Origin: Isoetes taiwanensis
Taxonomy: Eukaryota > Streptophyta > Lycopodiopsida > Isoetales > Isoetaceae
Length of the DNA stretch: 64,000 nt
Reading direction: 5' to 3'
Assembly (NCBI GenBank): GCA_021234155.1
Contig: JAJEKV010000009.1
Span: 7,429,546-7,493,545, forward strand
The notes beneath the pieces were generated by a model. The model was not told where the DNA came from, searched no databases, and saw nothing but the letters and a program-made list of their open reading frames with translations. Both the position numbers and the translations under genes were made by a program. Positions 1 to 12,160 of the stretch are shown one piece after another. Every line of letters begins with the position of its first letter. The stretch's first letter is position 1.

Positions 1-1742
1 TCTCTGATGCTCAAGGGGCATTTTACAAATTGTTTCAATGTACATTCCTGGATTTCTCTCATATTAGAATATATTGTATCTGGACAAACAACACATGCCT
101 TTAGCCTATATCCTAAAATGCAAGAGGATAGTGTGCTTCCTAGCACTTATATTCTAGCTGCTCTTCTGAGAGCTTATAGTAGACTTAGGGATGTGCAAAA
201 AGGTTGCCAGATTCATGCTGAAATTAGATAAAATGGATTTGAGAAAGATATTCATGTGGGCAGACATTTGATAGACATATATGCAAAGTGTGGGGTAGTT
301 GCAGAAGCAGAAGCAGAGAAAGTTCAATGGCTTTCCAGCTAGACACAATGTTTTGTGGTGGAACACCATGCTTCCAGCATATGTCGAGAATAGATATGCT
401 CAACAAAGCACTAAAGTATCTAGATCTCATGCAGCCAAATGGCTGCTGCCCACCATCTCTTGCTTGCTTGACATAGACTATGCTAGGTAGGTAAGCATTA
501 GGCTGGTTAGAGAACGTCAACGTTTTAGGCAAGACTTCATCTTTCAAAAGCATATTATTAGCCAGCGACATGTCCAGAAACAATATGGCTTACTTTAGGA
601 CACAATAGCACATTCAGGTTGGCCGCAGGGAAACTCTTAGAGGCGTCGCTGTTACATAAAGAAAATTCTGAAATGCATTACTACATCAATGACATGGTTG
701 CACTATACCTATACCTGGACACTAAGTTTGAATAAGCCATGGATTTACTTTTTTAGCCTCAGACCCAATAATGCATGCAATAGCAATTCCATGGCTTTTC
801 AAATATGAAACTAAGGCAGCAAATGGAAAAGCAGAATGGGCTATTCGAGAAATTATGGAATCAGATGATGAGCTTCCCAACTGTTTAACAATAAGTCTCA
901 GGGAGATATGATCTCTTGGAATACAATGCTTTCACTATTTGCTACAAGGAATATGGCAAATAGCCCTTGAATTATTTCTCCAAATGCCCTTGAATTGTTT
1001 CATAGATTATGCTTATGCACAGCTTGGTCAATTCGATTTTGCACAACAGATCTTTAAGAAAATGCCATGTCATGATATTGTTTCATGAATCATGCTTTCA
1101 GCATACAATCAGCAAGGGCATGTTGTTGCATTTTGTTGTTCATTTCAATCGATGCCTCATAATGATAGTTTAACCTGGAATACCTGTGCTCTTTCAGCAA
1201 ATGGAAATGGAGAATATGATGCCTAACAAGATTACATATCTTAATATTATCAATGTGTGCACTGGCCAGGTAGCTCTCCCCGAAGGTAAGCAAATACACA
1301 TGCACTGAAGGATGAATGTGAGTTAAACATAGTCACAGGTAGTGCACTTGTTAGTATGCATGCAAAATGTGGACATTTGAATAATGCAGATTCTATATTT
1401 GCGAGAAGACCAAATCGAGATGCAATATTATGGAATGCGATCATTTTGGTCTATGCCCAGCATGGTCTTACATAGAAAGCACGAAAATCTTTTGTTAAAA
1501 TGGTGGATCGAGGCGTTGCACCAAGCAGTCACCTTTGTCTGCATTCTTTTTCATGTGCAATTATTCAGGAATGGTCAATAAGGCTACCAATGCCTTCCTT
1601 CTATCAGTCAAGGGCATGCTCTATAAAATCGACGTTCTTAGTTGTGATGGACATGTACATGCAGCTGGTACATGCAGCTGAGGCATTGATAAATGGCTTG
1701 TCAATTTTTCCTGATTTGACTTCTTGGAAAGTAACTTCTTAG
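1..1742 (+). pseudogene. PLS-class pentatricopeptide repeat (PPR) protein, decayed
   Basis: Plant PPR proteins bind organellar RNA through helical repeats. Pieces of consecutive repeats can be read here in changing frames: FLYPK-type and VLPSTYILAALLRAYSRL (about 110-200), HLIDIYAKCG (265-295), VLWWNTMLPAYVE (350-392), DMISWNTMLS (907-936), FAQQIFKKMPCHDI (1038-1079), MHAKCGHLNNADSIF (1358-1400) and DAILWNAIILVYAQHG (1420-1467). The YAKCG and WNxMI/L signatures are typical of PLS-type PPRs. In-frame stops interrupt it (for example TAA at about 229) and frameshifts occur throughout. The 5' end lies outside the window. A second PPR piece is at 3.4 kb on the same strand. The family call is firm; target and subfamily cannot be told. 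Confidence 0.8.
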
Positions 1743-2224
1743 TTCATGCATAGATGGTTGCGATTTGAAGAGTGGAGAGTGGAGAGTGGAGCCCTAATGA
1801 CCTATTGAGAGAATGTTTTTAGAGTATTGGAATATAAGAGATGCCCGTTAAATATTTCTTAGTTGCTGAAATGGGCATATCTCAAAATAGACCTGTAGCA
1901 AGGCACTTGATGACTGGAGCTCCTTAACATCGTAAGCATGTTGGGGTTCTAGATGTAGGGATTGGTATCTTGTTTATAGCTAACATAATTAGAAGCCCTC
2001 TTTCAGTGCATGTTTTTAACACTATTTTAAGATGTACGGTTATGAGTCATTGCCTCACTCTCTGTAAAAATTCTTGAAAGGAACCATTTCTTTCTTTGGT
2101 GAAGAATGCACGTTGAATTATCATGAACCAACAGATTGAGTCCATTCTGACAAAGCTATAATTTTGCACCATCTCTAGTACCCCATCTTTTTCTATTACA
2201 TAACTAAAAATCTTATTTTATCTA
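1743..2224. other. non-coding stretch, nothing assigned
   Basis: Downstream of the PPR relic. I see no long ORF, repeat or structured element. A short GAGTGGAGA-type repetition lies at about 1770-1790. Confidence 0.4.
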
Positions 2225-2420
2225 TATACAAGAATTTGGCGCTGGCGGAGCCAGCGCGTTTGTTGTGGTATGTGTATAGAATAGTAGGGAGGTATGCATA
2301 GTATGATATGATAGTGATTTTGTGCGCCCCTGGGAATTGAACCCAGGTTACTCCATGGGCGCGTTGCCCATGGTGTAGAGGGAGCATCGGTTCCTGTAGG
2401 GCACCGGTGCTCCATCTACA
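2225..2420 (-). repeat. tRNA-like SINE or tRNA relic
   Basis: On the minus strand, 2332-2343 reads GGGTTCAATTCCC, a good pol III B box. It is flanked by CTGG/CCAG, forming a T-arm-like stem. A GGGCGC segment follows and a C/A-rich body runs down to about 2225. The upstream half contains short palindromes (GGAGCACCGGTGC, ATGGGC...GCCCAT). I cannot define a convincing A box or target duplication, so SINE status is tentative. Confidence 0.4.
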
Positions 2421-3396
2421 TCGTCAGCATTGAGGTGAATGGAGGTTTTTTTTTCTTTCCTTTTTTTTTTGGGGAGGGAGAATTACGCACCTTAGTCATG
2501 GGAGGAGCTCCTTGTAGACGACGTTGGTTGTAGTCTTTGTCTTATTGTCTTTGTCTGGGAGAATTAGGACATCTTCTCTTTTTCGTATGCGGGTAACCAC
2601 TAAGGTTATTTATACACAACACATATCATAAGGCCCTTGGTCTGTTGTGTATAAAGAGGTCCAAATACGATCATGCTTGTAGACTTTTTGTAGTTGCACA
2701 AAAACCATTGTTTTGCCTTCAAATCTAATTAGTGAGAGCTTCGTTCTGGGGCCTATAAATCAGTACTATATGATGCTCACGGGTCTTTGGAGTTGGAAAT
2801 AGGGTCATGTTTTCCAATTTTACTCGGCAATTATGGCAAGGAACTGGATTTCCCTTAGTGAATCACTGATTGTTCTGATTTTTTATGTTGACTATGGTGA
2901 TGACGGAAGCTCTATCTAAACTCTAATGGGTCAAAAGTTTAGAAAGTACACTCCAAATATCTTGAAGCCAATTTGACAGGCGTGGTCGGTTCTATGTAAG
3001 AAACATGGTTGACTGTTGACTTGACTATATATAATTTGATAGAATAACTATGCAAGAAAGCATCCGATGCTCAAATCGTATTTTTTAATTGAAGAAGGCA
3101 CTCTGTGCTTGGGCCAGCCTCCTCTATCAGCCTCTTTATAGAGACCATGGACCTCTAATCTTAATATCAAAACAATGAGCCTAAGTTGTCCTTTACCATA
3201 TGAATCTCCTTACATATCAAGTTCAAGCTCATGGCACTTCAATACCAAATGCAAAGTGCATAGTGTGGTTAGTATTCAAAGTTCAGCTCAATCATGATAT
3301 AACACCTAATGAAGGCATAGGTGGCCAAAAGTAATATGAATCGTGAGCTCAAGCGGGTGGCACAATAATTTTCCATGGATCTTGTATTGTACCTAG
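2421..3396. other. non-coding stretch, nothing assigned
   Basis: AT-rich sequence with T runs at about 2445-2475. No coding signal or recognised repeat was found. Confidence 0.35.
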
Positions 3397-3829
3397 TTGC
3401 ACAGAAAAAGGCAAGACTTGGGCATTTGTAGAAGAGTGCAGGACTTCATAATACGCAGTGGGCTTCATTGGGACTCCCATCTGGCTAGCCATCTTATTCG
3501 TCTGTTTGCATCTTGTGGAAACTTAGCTGAAGGTAGCCATATTTTCTATGATTTTGCTTCCAAATCAGTATGCATGGAATGCTATTATCAATACCTATGT
3601 CAAGCTTGGCCCAGGCTGGCTGCCCCTTCATTTTTATCACCATATGGAGCATAGCAGAAAACTGGACAAAATTACAGTTTTAAGCATCCTGGAAGCGTGT
3701 ATTGACATAGGTGTTATAGAACCAGTGCATTATAGTTTTCATTCTGTTTCCTATGCTGTGGTAAGAGTCGTTGCTAGCAAAAGGGGCCGGGTGGAAAAAA
3801 TCGTGATTGCCTGTCAGGGTAGCCCTTAA
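3397..3829 (+). pseudogene. PPR protein fragment with internal frameshift
   Basis: The first frame (3397-3575) reads GLHWDSHLASHLIRLFASCG and NLAEGSHIFYDFASKSV, a PPR pair with the SHLIRLFASCG motif. After a frameshift at about 3570 a second frame continues with YAWNAIINTYVKLG and KITVLSILEACIDIG, the following repeat. No start or C-terminal E/DYW domain is seen. It is probably part of the same relic as the PPR at 1-1742, or a neighbouring paralogue. Confidence 0.75.
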
Positions 3830-4989
3830 GCCCAAATTTTTATAGGTGTAATTTAGAATGTGAGGCGAATCTTAGCTTTTTTCGATTAGTTATGTTGGCG
3901 ATTTTGTTTCAGGCTTCAATTTGAATTGTAGCAACCTTGGCGAATCTTTCATCCATCAAGCAATGAAATATATACTTTTTTCTCAAGTACAATATATATT
4001 TGTTATGTCCGTATACAGTTGTAAGCGTAATGCTCACATAATAAATATACATGTTATCAGACATTGGCATATGTTTGTAAATCTCAATAGCTCCACACTA
4101 AGGGCTAAACAACAACAAGTACACAAACTTAGCCGAGGCATGATTGCATATTATGGTAGACAAGCACAAACCGATTTGATTTCAGTCATCTTTTTAAGAT
4201 TGGATAAACAACAGACCAAAAGCAAAAATACTCCAGGATTGCATACCTGGATGTTGGAACCGGATCATGAAATCCATATAACATGCATGGTTTTTTCCCT
4301 TTCCTTTTTTTTTTTCTTGGAGGTAAATGACAATTCTAAAAGACTTACCAAGAATAGAATTCGTATTAATTTTACATGATTTTAGGGGGTTAAGGGGCGA
4401 TTTTAGAATAATTACCAAGAATAAAATTCACATGGGGGCGAATCCAAGAATCCATCATTTAGTGATGTAGGCTAACTTATGAGTGGAGGGAGAAAATTTC
4501 GTAGACAAGGTGGCGATATCTTATTGGCACCACTCCTAATTGATCCTACTCAACAATAGTGAAAAAAAATGCAAATGTCCAAAAAAATAGCCTTTTGGCG
4601 ATATTTCGAGCTTAAGGGCTACCTTGTTGCCTGTTGCGTTTGCTGTTCACTACAACAATCGAGGCCGTGTTTGTATTCACCTCTTTGATCGGAGCAGTGG
4701 GTAAATCTTAAGCATAAGCATCCTGACTGTTTTCCAAAAGAAGCTCTAGAGCAAAACGGTAAGCCAGCAAGCCTACTTTTCTTCCGAACCTGCATCAAAC
4801 ATTGATCGATTCTTGTCTTGGGGATATGAATTTTGTAAAGTTTTTGGGGCGGTGCCATGGAGTCCATGTCGTGACCATCAGAAAAATAACTGTTTGATTA
4901 TACTACCAGGATTTTGGATCTGCTAAGAATTGCGAACATGACATCTGTTCTCACTGAAAGAAATCGATGGAATTGAAAAGAAATAATAG
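3830..4989. other. non-coding stretch, nothing assigned
   Basis: Contains small ORFs with no recognisable domain. A short local repeat, built on an ACCAAGAATA-type word, lies around 4340-4440. Confidence 0.35.
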
Positions 4990-5262
4990 TGCCATATCAG
5001 AGCACCCTCTGTACATGACTTGGCATTATACATACTTGAGGTTCTAGATAAACATATGCAATTACTGAGCCCTCAGTAGTCATTATCTCCGCTTGTCTAG
5101 TATCATCATTACTGCAAAGGTTTTTTCCTTGAAAACCTTTCGAGGCAGGGGTTTTTTAATCTTAGTAGTAATGATTGTACTAGCCCATTGTATGGGTCCC
5201 ATGACCTATTGGTCTCCGTGGACGTTAAAAAAACTATTCTATTCTATTTTATTCTTTCAATC
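4990..5262 (+). mobile_element. 5'-truncated LINE 3' end with (TATTC)n tail
   Basis: The first ~95 bases keep the end of a LINE ORF2: SVHDLALYILEVLDK then a stop at about 5077. A ~160-bp 3' UTR follows and ends ACGTTAAAAAAACTATTC... with a short ATTCT-type tail. The same sequence occurs inverted at 34378-34760, where more coding sequence remains, and as a shorter copy at 29646-29830. A related, longer relative is at 43575-44520. Truncation at variable 5' points with a constant tail is what target-primed reverse transcription leaves. Confidence 0.8.
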
Positions 5263-6704
5263 AAACCCACTAGAACGCATGCATTTATCTGTTTTAGACC
5301 ACAAAACAGTTAATTCTTCCACAAATCTATTTTACTGAATCCCGGGTTATAGCTCTCTGTAAGAGCCTGGAAGCTAGACCGAGTCTGTAAACGGCGTGAA
5401 ATAGGGTAATCCTTTGGATTTCCAATACTCTGTCCCCTGTAACAATTGGCCGCCAATTTAATCATTCAACAACCGGAGTGTTTATGCTTTTTGAGGCAGC
5501 GGCCTGAGGGTGATGGGCCGACCATGGTTTCAAATTCGTCAGTCAGAGAATAAGGCAAGGAAGCAAAAAAAGAGCGGATGTTTATATCGAGCAGAAAACA
5601 CTCTTCCCTAAAAGAACTATTCCAACAGACAGGTTAATTTGTGGGCTTAGCCCAATTCGACCAGATAGACACATGATTTTGCACTTAGGACCCGAAATGA
5701 ATCCCAAATTTTGTTGAAAGGACGATGGATTAGGCCATAAAAATCCAAGAATTCGTCTCTAAAATCCATGAATTGGGGCCAGAATGTGTAAAATGCATGA
5801 ATTCGATCAAGGAATTCGAAATTCCGTTGAATTGGTCATGAATTCGGCCACAAAAAATTCAAGAAGTAATTGAGGCTAGAATCCATATATTTATTCAAAA
5901 AGCTCATTCATCAACCCCTGTAATCGATCAAAGAACAACCCAACTGTAGGACGACCCTTAATTTCAGTCTCAATCACTTTCAAATCAACCATTTGCAGGC
6001 CGTTTTTAGGGCTCTGCACACCGTTGCTTAAACTATCCTAAGCTCAAATGGTATGCACAGCAGTCTGCCCTTGGAAGCCAGACGCTCTATAAATTAGACT
6101 AACATACTAAAAATCCGAATGGCAACCCACCTGGATGTTTTGTGCTGCGGTCTTCTCTCTATCCTTCCTTCACCCAGAATTATCTTCCCAGGGCCGCTTG
6201 AGACATTACTAGAGATAAAGCAATTTAGAGTGTCCACATTAATGCCAACTAGGACTGCTTACACATCTGCAACCCACTTTGGCATATGGAAAATGATCAA
6301 CAACCAACACATACATGGTCAATCACTTGCACGTTTCCATGTACAGAAAATAAAATTTAACAATGGAAGAGTGATACAACTAACATGACCTTTGCTATAT
6401 TGGGGTCAATATCATGCAAAAATTTCACCCTAGTTATATGGAATAATGCATCTGGTTGACACTTGCATATATTTCGTTGTCTTTAATGCCCCATTTTTTT
6501 TTTATCACCTACACAATCTCCCTCTCCCTTCACGAGCGTCTTATTTAACAACCACGGTCATGTAGGAACCAAAAAAAATACACGAGGTTTTAGTGTGATC
6601 GAATATTAAGCAAATATAAATAGATTGTGTTCCAAATGTTTAGGTTATGGCTTTGAATTGATTGTCAAAACATGACTTTGAACAATGAATTAAGCCCCTT
6701 CACC
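5263..6704. other. non-coding stretch, nothing assigned
   Basis: Includes local repetition of GAATTCG-type words at 5755-5850. The small ORF at 6119-6388 has no recognisable domain or splice context. Confidence 0.35.
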
Positions 6705-6744
6705 CTCCAGCCATGGAGGGAAACCCTCCGTGCGTAGCACCTTG
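6705..6744 (+). repeat. hairpin terminus family 2, copy A (Helitron-like?)
   Basis: GGAGGG at 6715-6720 pairs with CCCTCC at 6724-6729. A GTGCGTAGCAC segment and CTTG at 6741-6744 follow, with T next. The same hairpin plus GTGCG(C/T)AGCAC plus CTTG/T occurs at 46973-47002 and 58055-58084; similarity stops just after CTTGTT in all three. A hairpin about a dozen bases before CTRR/T is the Helitron 3' end layout, but CTTG deviates from it. Confidence 0.45.
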
Positions 6745-7139
6745 TTTTATTTGGTTTCTTTAAAGCTATTACTTTCGGGAGCAAAGGCAAAAAGTATTGT
6801 TATAAAAAGTTCTAATGGTGTCAAAAAGATGCCTTTTTGTTTAAGTATTTTTCACATAGGGGGGTTGGACGATTTAGCATCACGTTTAGAACCATATGAC
6901 TATCTCACAGCGACAAACACTTCGAAAATATTCCTGAAACTAAAGAACCAGTCTTTTGCACAACTAAATAAAAACTTGGCTTCTGTTTTAATTTCTTAGG
7001 ATGGGATTTTTCATAAACCCAATATAAAATTATGTATTGAAAGAGCTCTCAATCTGTCATTTGGCTGGCGATCGAAGGGATGTCAGTTATGAGGATGTTA
7101 TTTAGGATAAAGTTATTTATCGAAAATATTCAATACCTC
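6745..7139. other. non-coding stretch, nothing assigned
   Basis: An 89-codon open frame ends at 6999, but it shows no domain and starts inside the repeat terminus. I do not regard it as a gene. Confidence 0.35.
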
Positions 7140-7515
7140 AGCTTGAGTAGCCCACTCTATCTGCATATGCAATCACTAATGGTAGGTTGACTACTCATTC
7201 ACTAATAATCAATCCAACATCCTGGGTATCTGCCAGCAAGCTCTCCAATTTTGCAACTCTTCCATGCTTCTGCCGTGTATGAATATCCCTAACAAAACAG
7301 AGAAGTTAATTTTTTGGGTTCTAGAATGTATCTTCAGAATGCATGCCATTTCGAATTGGATCTATAAACATGTCTTAATAACAGTCCCTACAGTTGCCTG
7401 AGCCAGAATGATGTCCACAACCCACTTAGATTCCAGCTCATATCATTCAAGCATGTCCACAGCAATGGCATAAAAATCGCCTTCCTTTGGATCAGAAAAC
7501 TCGAAATCTACATCA
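7140..7515 (-). pseudogene. BCCIP: BCCIP/BCP1-family protein, partial
   Basis: BCCIP family proteins act in nuclear export and DNA-damage or ribosome-related roles. On the minus strand 7512-7386 encodes VDFEFSDPKEGDFYAIAVDM then, after a TGA, WVVDIILAQATVG. This matches the conserved VDFEF-DPKEGDFH and ILAQTTVGT blocks. Farther on, 7310-7145 gives KLESLLADTQDVGLIISE then a TGA and VVNLPL, matching the conserved (D)VGLL(V/I)S-R-VVNLP block. The second TGA sits where the family has an arginine, so CGA to TGA is likely. The middle of the domain is missing. This is a relic, not an active gene. Confidence 0.7.
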
Positions 7516-9227
7516 ACAGTTATTTCTTGTCACAAAAGTCATAACTTAATAGAAGTAGTTTGAAGAAGGAATTTTATATTATACCATAAAATAACAAATG
7601 ATGATCTCTAAATCTGTACTGTTATGCGTATCTATCATCCTAAATCTATCTATTTCCTTAAGCTAAGTTTACCCAAAGTTCCCTCTTTCAAGACTATAGA
7701 ATCTTATCTCTCCTCATGCAAGCACCTGCTAAAGTTACCCATCCCAAAACCTGCCAGCAGATGAGCACGAAATAAGCAATAAAAGCTTAAGATATTGCAT
7801 ATTTGTTGTCTAAATGCAACTCACAATTTCGTGGCAAAATCAACCATAACATGCAGGGTGAAATTGGTCTTAGATTTGCTCAAGCTTGAGCGAAGGATTA
7901 GAAGTGTCGGATTTGCTTGCAGCATGTGCCACAATGAAAGCGCTGCTGCATTCCAAACCAAGAACCGTAAAGCTAGTCAAACTGCTACTCAAAAGTTTAA
8001 ATATAACTGCTACTCAAACACAGTTAAGTGCTCACAGAGTTAAACATAGTTATGATGCCGATCAATGCAGAGATTGGGAGTTTATGGGAAAAATATGAGC
8101 TACAGAAAAGTGACAGTTAACAGAAAAAGCTTTGCTCCAAGCTATAAGTCTGCTCGTCAAAATGAGCCCTTTTGAAAGTAATATGGAACCACATTTCATT
8201 ACCTCTTTGATTGATGCAAGAGTCTCTTTTGAAATGATCAAATAAAAGAACTGCAGGCACAGAAGTCTCCTCGAAAGTCTCCACAATTTCTAGAAAATTG
8301 TCAGTTGCAAAAGCCATAGCCCACTTGGCTAAGGTTTTGGCTGAGAAAAGCATTGGTTTATTCAAACATTCTCCTCCGGATCATTCAGTTCGTGGCCCTT
8401 TCTGAAGCAACGGCTCCAAAAACGTAACAGCAGATAACTGATGACAGAAAAAAACCCTATTTTTTTTTTTACAAACTAAAATTTGGACCTTAAATTGACG
8501 TAATCCCAACCGCCTTCAACACAACACGCCATAGCCATAACCACCTTGAAGCTGTTGAGTCTTGCAAAACTGCCATCATCGAGAGCTCAAGAGGAGGTCG
8601 CCATCGCCCAGAGCAGGGATTTTTTTTTCTTGGTCTTACTCGTGTAATCTTTTCCATCGAGCTGCGAAATCATGCCACGATTACGCCATAGCCAAGCTTA
8701 ACCTAGAGCTGCTCCTGCCGGAAACAAAAAAAAAACCCTAGGAAAGGTAATTAGGAAACGATGCAGATGATGCCACGTGGCCTGGCAGAATCTCAGCCGC
8801 CCAATCTAGGGCGCCATTCAAGACAGACATACACTATAATTTTATAATATAGGATAGGATGTTCTGCTGACGTGGGTGTTGACACGCAGGTTAGAATTGC
8901 ACTAAATGGTGCATATCAAATATCTTGCTTGACTTTAATTCCAGAACTGTATGTCCTCAAACCAGCTAATTCACCATGATGAATGTGATAATCATTCAAA
9001 CAAGAGAGTGCAGTATGTGTCTAGCTTCATTCACTGCCAACAATGTCTTATTTCCCATAGGGATGTATTAAAGCGCTCTCAAGTCAATCAAGCAGAATAA
9101 GTGGTCAACATATCTTGGTTCTTGCATTTTATCTCACCAAGCAAATTTAAAAAAGAGAACAAAATGTCAACCCAAAGATAAATAAATTGACAGAAAAGTT
9201 TACAAAAAAATTGATATATTACCATAT
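7516..9227. other. mostly unassigned; one unrecognised minus-strand frame
   Basis: A minus-strand frame at 8117-8365 (82 codons, containing TDNFLEIVETFEETSVPAVL) looks more protein-like than its surroundings, but I do not recognise it. Elsewhere there are homopolymer runs (T and A at 8460-8470, 8620-8630, 8728-8738) and no gene signal. Confidence 0.3.
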
Positions 9228-9464
9228 TCAAATATAAGGAATAACATACCTGAAAAGTTCTGACACACTGTTATTACTCCAACCGGATTTATGTTGCAAG
9301 TTAAGGATGAGCAAACATGTTGCTAAGCGAGACATCTTTGCACCAGGATATAAAGGCTTACTAGCCTCTGGATATAGAACCTTCCCTATGTAAATTATGT
9401 TGTCTGACTCGTCTACATCCATTTCGTCCATGACGGAAAAATAATTTTGTATTGTATCAAACAA
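9228..9464 (-). pseudogene. CACTA (En/Spm) transposase TNP2-type fragment
   Basis: The 78-codon minus frame contains PLYPGAKMSRLATCLLILNL, then HKSGWSNNSVSELFRYV. The CACTA TNP2/TNPD N-terminal region has PLYPG(C)xxxSxLxxLVxLxHLK...GWSxxSFxxLLxLL at this place. The fragment begins at a methionine and stops after the block; no DDE core or CACTA termini are seen nearby. It lies just downstream, on the same strand, of a SET-like relic. Confidence 0.65.
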
Positions 9465-9879
9465 TCTTGGTTCAGGGCAAAAATCATTGATGGCGGAGGA
9501 AACTTCTACTCCGCCCTCATCAACATCATTTCAAGACTGCCCCTCATCCTCTGTGGCCTGCCAACTATAAACCATTCTCAAATTAGTGGTTGTTTCAATG
9601 TTAGTGGTTATTTTATCTTCATATCCTTAACCATTACCCTCATTTAACCTTTAATTAATTGAAATAAATAATCATCAATATTCATTTTAGACACGTACAT
9701 GATACATTATATTGCATGAGATCACATATGTGTATGAGTACATGATTGTAAAATAAACTCGACACTACGAAATTTATATCATAATATTGTGTACACGATG
9801 TAAAATCGCATCGAAGTGCATACATCATTTCAACTTTAGGTCTAGGGTTCTGTTTCCGTCCATAAGGAACTACAATAGG

Positions 9880-10345
9880 ATCACACTTTTGTTGACGTTG
9901 TCTGTCTTGGAACACTCCCTCTAAAAGAGTAGTTAATAAACCATTCATCCCCTAGTTTAAGACTTTGCTTAGCACAAACATGAACATATGGTCTGACATG
10001 ACCATGTATATAATGTAAGTCATGGTCATCTGCCTCCTCAAAATTTGCATTTGTCAACTTTGGACGATTATATGAGCTATTTATGAGACCTGCAATATTC
10101 CCATGAAGACTTGGTCGGCCATCATTGCGACAAACATTTTGCCCCTGACTTCTACGTTTCAACCAAGATGCAGCATTCAGTATCATGCCATAAGTAGACA
10201 TGCGTGGCATGAAGGATGCTAGTTTTCACGATGTACACTGTCATATGCCATCAATATTGCTATTTCTCCCGGTCACACATTGACATGGTCTAAAATATAC
10301 AAACCCCTGCCTTCCTCGGGTAAGAGTTTGATGGTGCAATTATCT
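9880..10345 (-). pseudogene. SET-domain-like protein, broken
   Basis: Reading right to left, 10330-10250 gives EEGRGLYILDHVNV, a stop, then PGEIAILMAYDSV, resembling the SET opening GRGLxAxxxIxxGExIxxY. From 10204 to 9900 a clean frame has YGMILNAASWLK, SLHGNIAGLINSS and AKQSLKLGDEWFINYSF. This corresponds to the SET (N)I(G)xxINxS and AxRxIxxGEELxINY blocks. Two stops lie in the first part and the frame changes near 9900. SET proteins methylate lysines; here the spacing is unusual and the NHS(C)-type motif is altered. The family call is an inference from motif order. Confidence 0.5.
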
Positions 10346-11731
10346 ATGGCCCCAATATATAAACTCCTCTAACATAGAAGGTAGTTGTCCATCCCAACAT
10401 CCCATTGTCCTACGGTCAAATCGAATAATGAGGGATTTCATTAATTAGTAAAATCTCCGTCGCTCTCATATGCATGAGTAACCATATATGTTCCCTTCTC
10501 GAAATGAGCTCTTAAAGTTAAAGCAATTGATTTTCCTCTAGTGTGGAGTCAAGTATACAGGCCAAAAACCATAAGCACCCAAGAGGTGTCTGCTAAAAAA
10601 TAGAAAGTGCTCAAACAAACAAGAGCCATGGCAAGCACAAGAAATCAGCCGAATGAAGGTCCGATTGAGAACATTCTTGACTCAGATGATGAAGGTGAGA
10701 ATAAAGAAGCTTCAGATATCAGAAAATGGAAAACAAATCACACTGGAAATGTAAGGGAATGGATGGAAGTGTTAAATTGTCAGAGCCTTAGATTATTGGA
10801 TTTCTCTGACGTGTCCTCAGTCCGGATCTGTTAAAATCCGACTCTATGCTTCAATTGAGTTCTGCCAAATCTTCAATCAGAGAAATATCCTTTTGTAATC
10901 TCTGCTGGCGAGATTTCTGCAACAAGTCACAGCAAGTTGTTCCCTAATCCCTGTTACCATTCTGCCAATTCCATCCATCGCCTACTGTCGGAAGACCCTG
11001 AGCCTTATCAATTCGGCGGGGCAGAGCTCCCAAAAACATGGCTTCCTTTTTACGGTGAACTCCTGAGTTCCGGCTAAAACTTAAGGCAAGATTGTATTGG
11101 ATCAGACATCGATTCTTGTGATTTTGTTTTGTGTTGGAGCCGTCTTATTTCTGCCAAGATCCGTAGCTCCAATTGGAGGCAATATCCTGCCCTTGATTTG
11201 ATTGACACAACCAAAGAAGAGCTTGGTGGATCATGGATTAAAAGAGCTTTTCCAAAGTATGACGGCAAGGCTGGCACCCTCTCACAGGGAATTCTTCTAT
11301 AAAGTATAACGGCAAGGGCTTTCGCCATAGCCATACTATTGAAAAAAAAAAATTATTGTTGTGGTGCCTTTTTTATTTTTTATTTTTTTCTTGACCTAGA
11401 AAAATAACATCTTCCATAATTGCATTATCTAATCTTCATATCAACTTTCTCAAGGTATCAACTCTTCAACAAATAAACTACATATAATAAGCATTATGCA
11501 ATTCTTCGTCCATCATCATTGCACTGCAATATAAACAAACACCTACACTTTAGAAGACATTACAAACACCGTTCCCCTTAATTATTAGCATATTAAAAAA
11601 CTTAGAAAACTATCGACATCTTCTGCTAGGTTAAAATGTAACAATGTGCATATAATATTGTTGCATTTTCTTACAAGAAATTTATCAATGTCCTATCTAT
11701 ATCTATATCAGTTATATATACACAATTATAT
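10346..11731. other. non-coding or unrecognised
   Basis: The plus-strand frame at 10607-10834 contains an acidic stretch (ILDSDDEGENKEASDIRKW) but no recognisable domain. The rest is AT-rich with T/A runs at 11340-11390. No gene is assigned. Confidence 0.3.
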
Positions 11732-11842
11732 AAGCTGCCCCCTTATAAGTAGAGATTTGGGTGTCGCCGCGTCGGCCGTCGATCTCAGATCTGGACGGCC
11801 CACGTTGCGCCACCCAGATCTCTACTTATAAGGGGCCAGCTT
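11732..11842. repeat. fold-back element with 32-bp inverted arms
   Basis: The left arm 11732-11763 and right arm 11811-11842 are reverse complements with two mismatches in 32. The 47-base centre holds an inner hairpin, GGCCGTC...GACGGCC. The whole 111-bp unit would form an almost complete hairpin. No target duplication was made out. It looks like a small MITE or fold-back element. Confidence 0.75.
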
Positions 11843-12160
11843 GGGTTTGACTCATCTGGGCCGTCGAACGTGCTGGATGGACGGCCCACATCAAAAGCCC
11901 CTTTATTTGGGGCTTTTGTTTTACACCGTTAGATTTGGAAATTTAATCTGAGCCATCTCGGCCGTTGAATGTGCGGCATGAATGGCCCAGATTTTGCACG
12001 TATGTTGAGGGTAATAAATGCTATGTAATAAGTTGGCAACAATATTAATGACCCTCTTATGACGTGGCGTAGGCCTATTGGTTAAGTGCCACCTCTGGGT
12101 GTAGATATTTTAATCTCGTCCGTCGAACATGCTAAATGGACGGCTCAAGTGGAGCCACCT
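11843..12160. repeat. cluster of small GGCCGT...ACGGCC hairpins
   Basis: Several short hairpins follow the fold-back. GGGCCGTC/GACGGCCC lies at about 11858-11888, CAAAAGCCCC/GGGGCTTTTG at about 11893-11919, a degenerate GGCCGTTGAA...GGCCC unit at 11960-11990 and CCGTCGAAC...GGACGG at 12119-12144. They share a CCGT(C/T)GAA...GGACGG plan and look like diverged copies of one unit. Confidence 0.5.
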
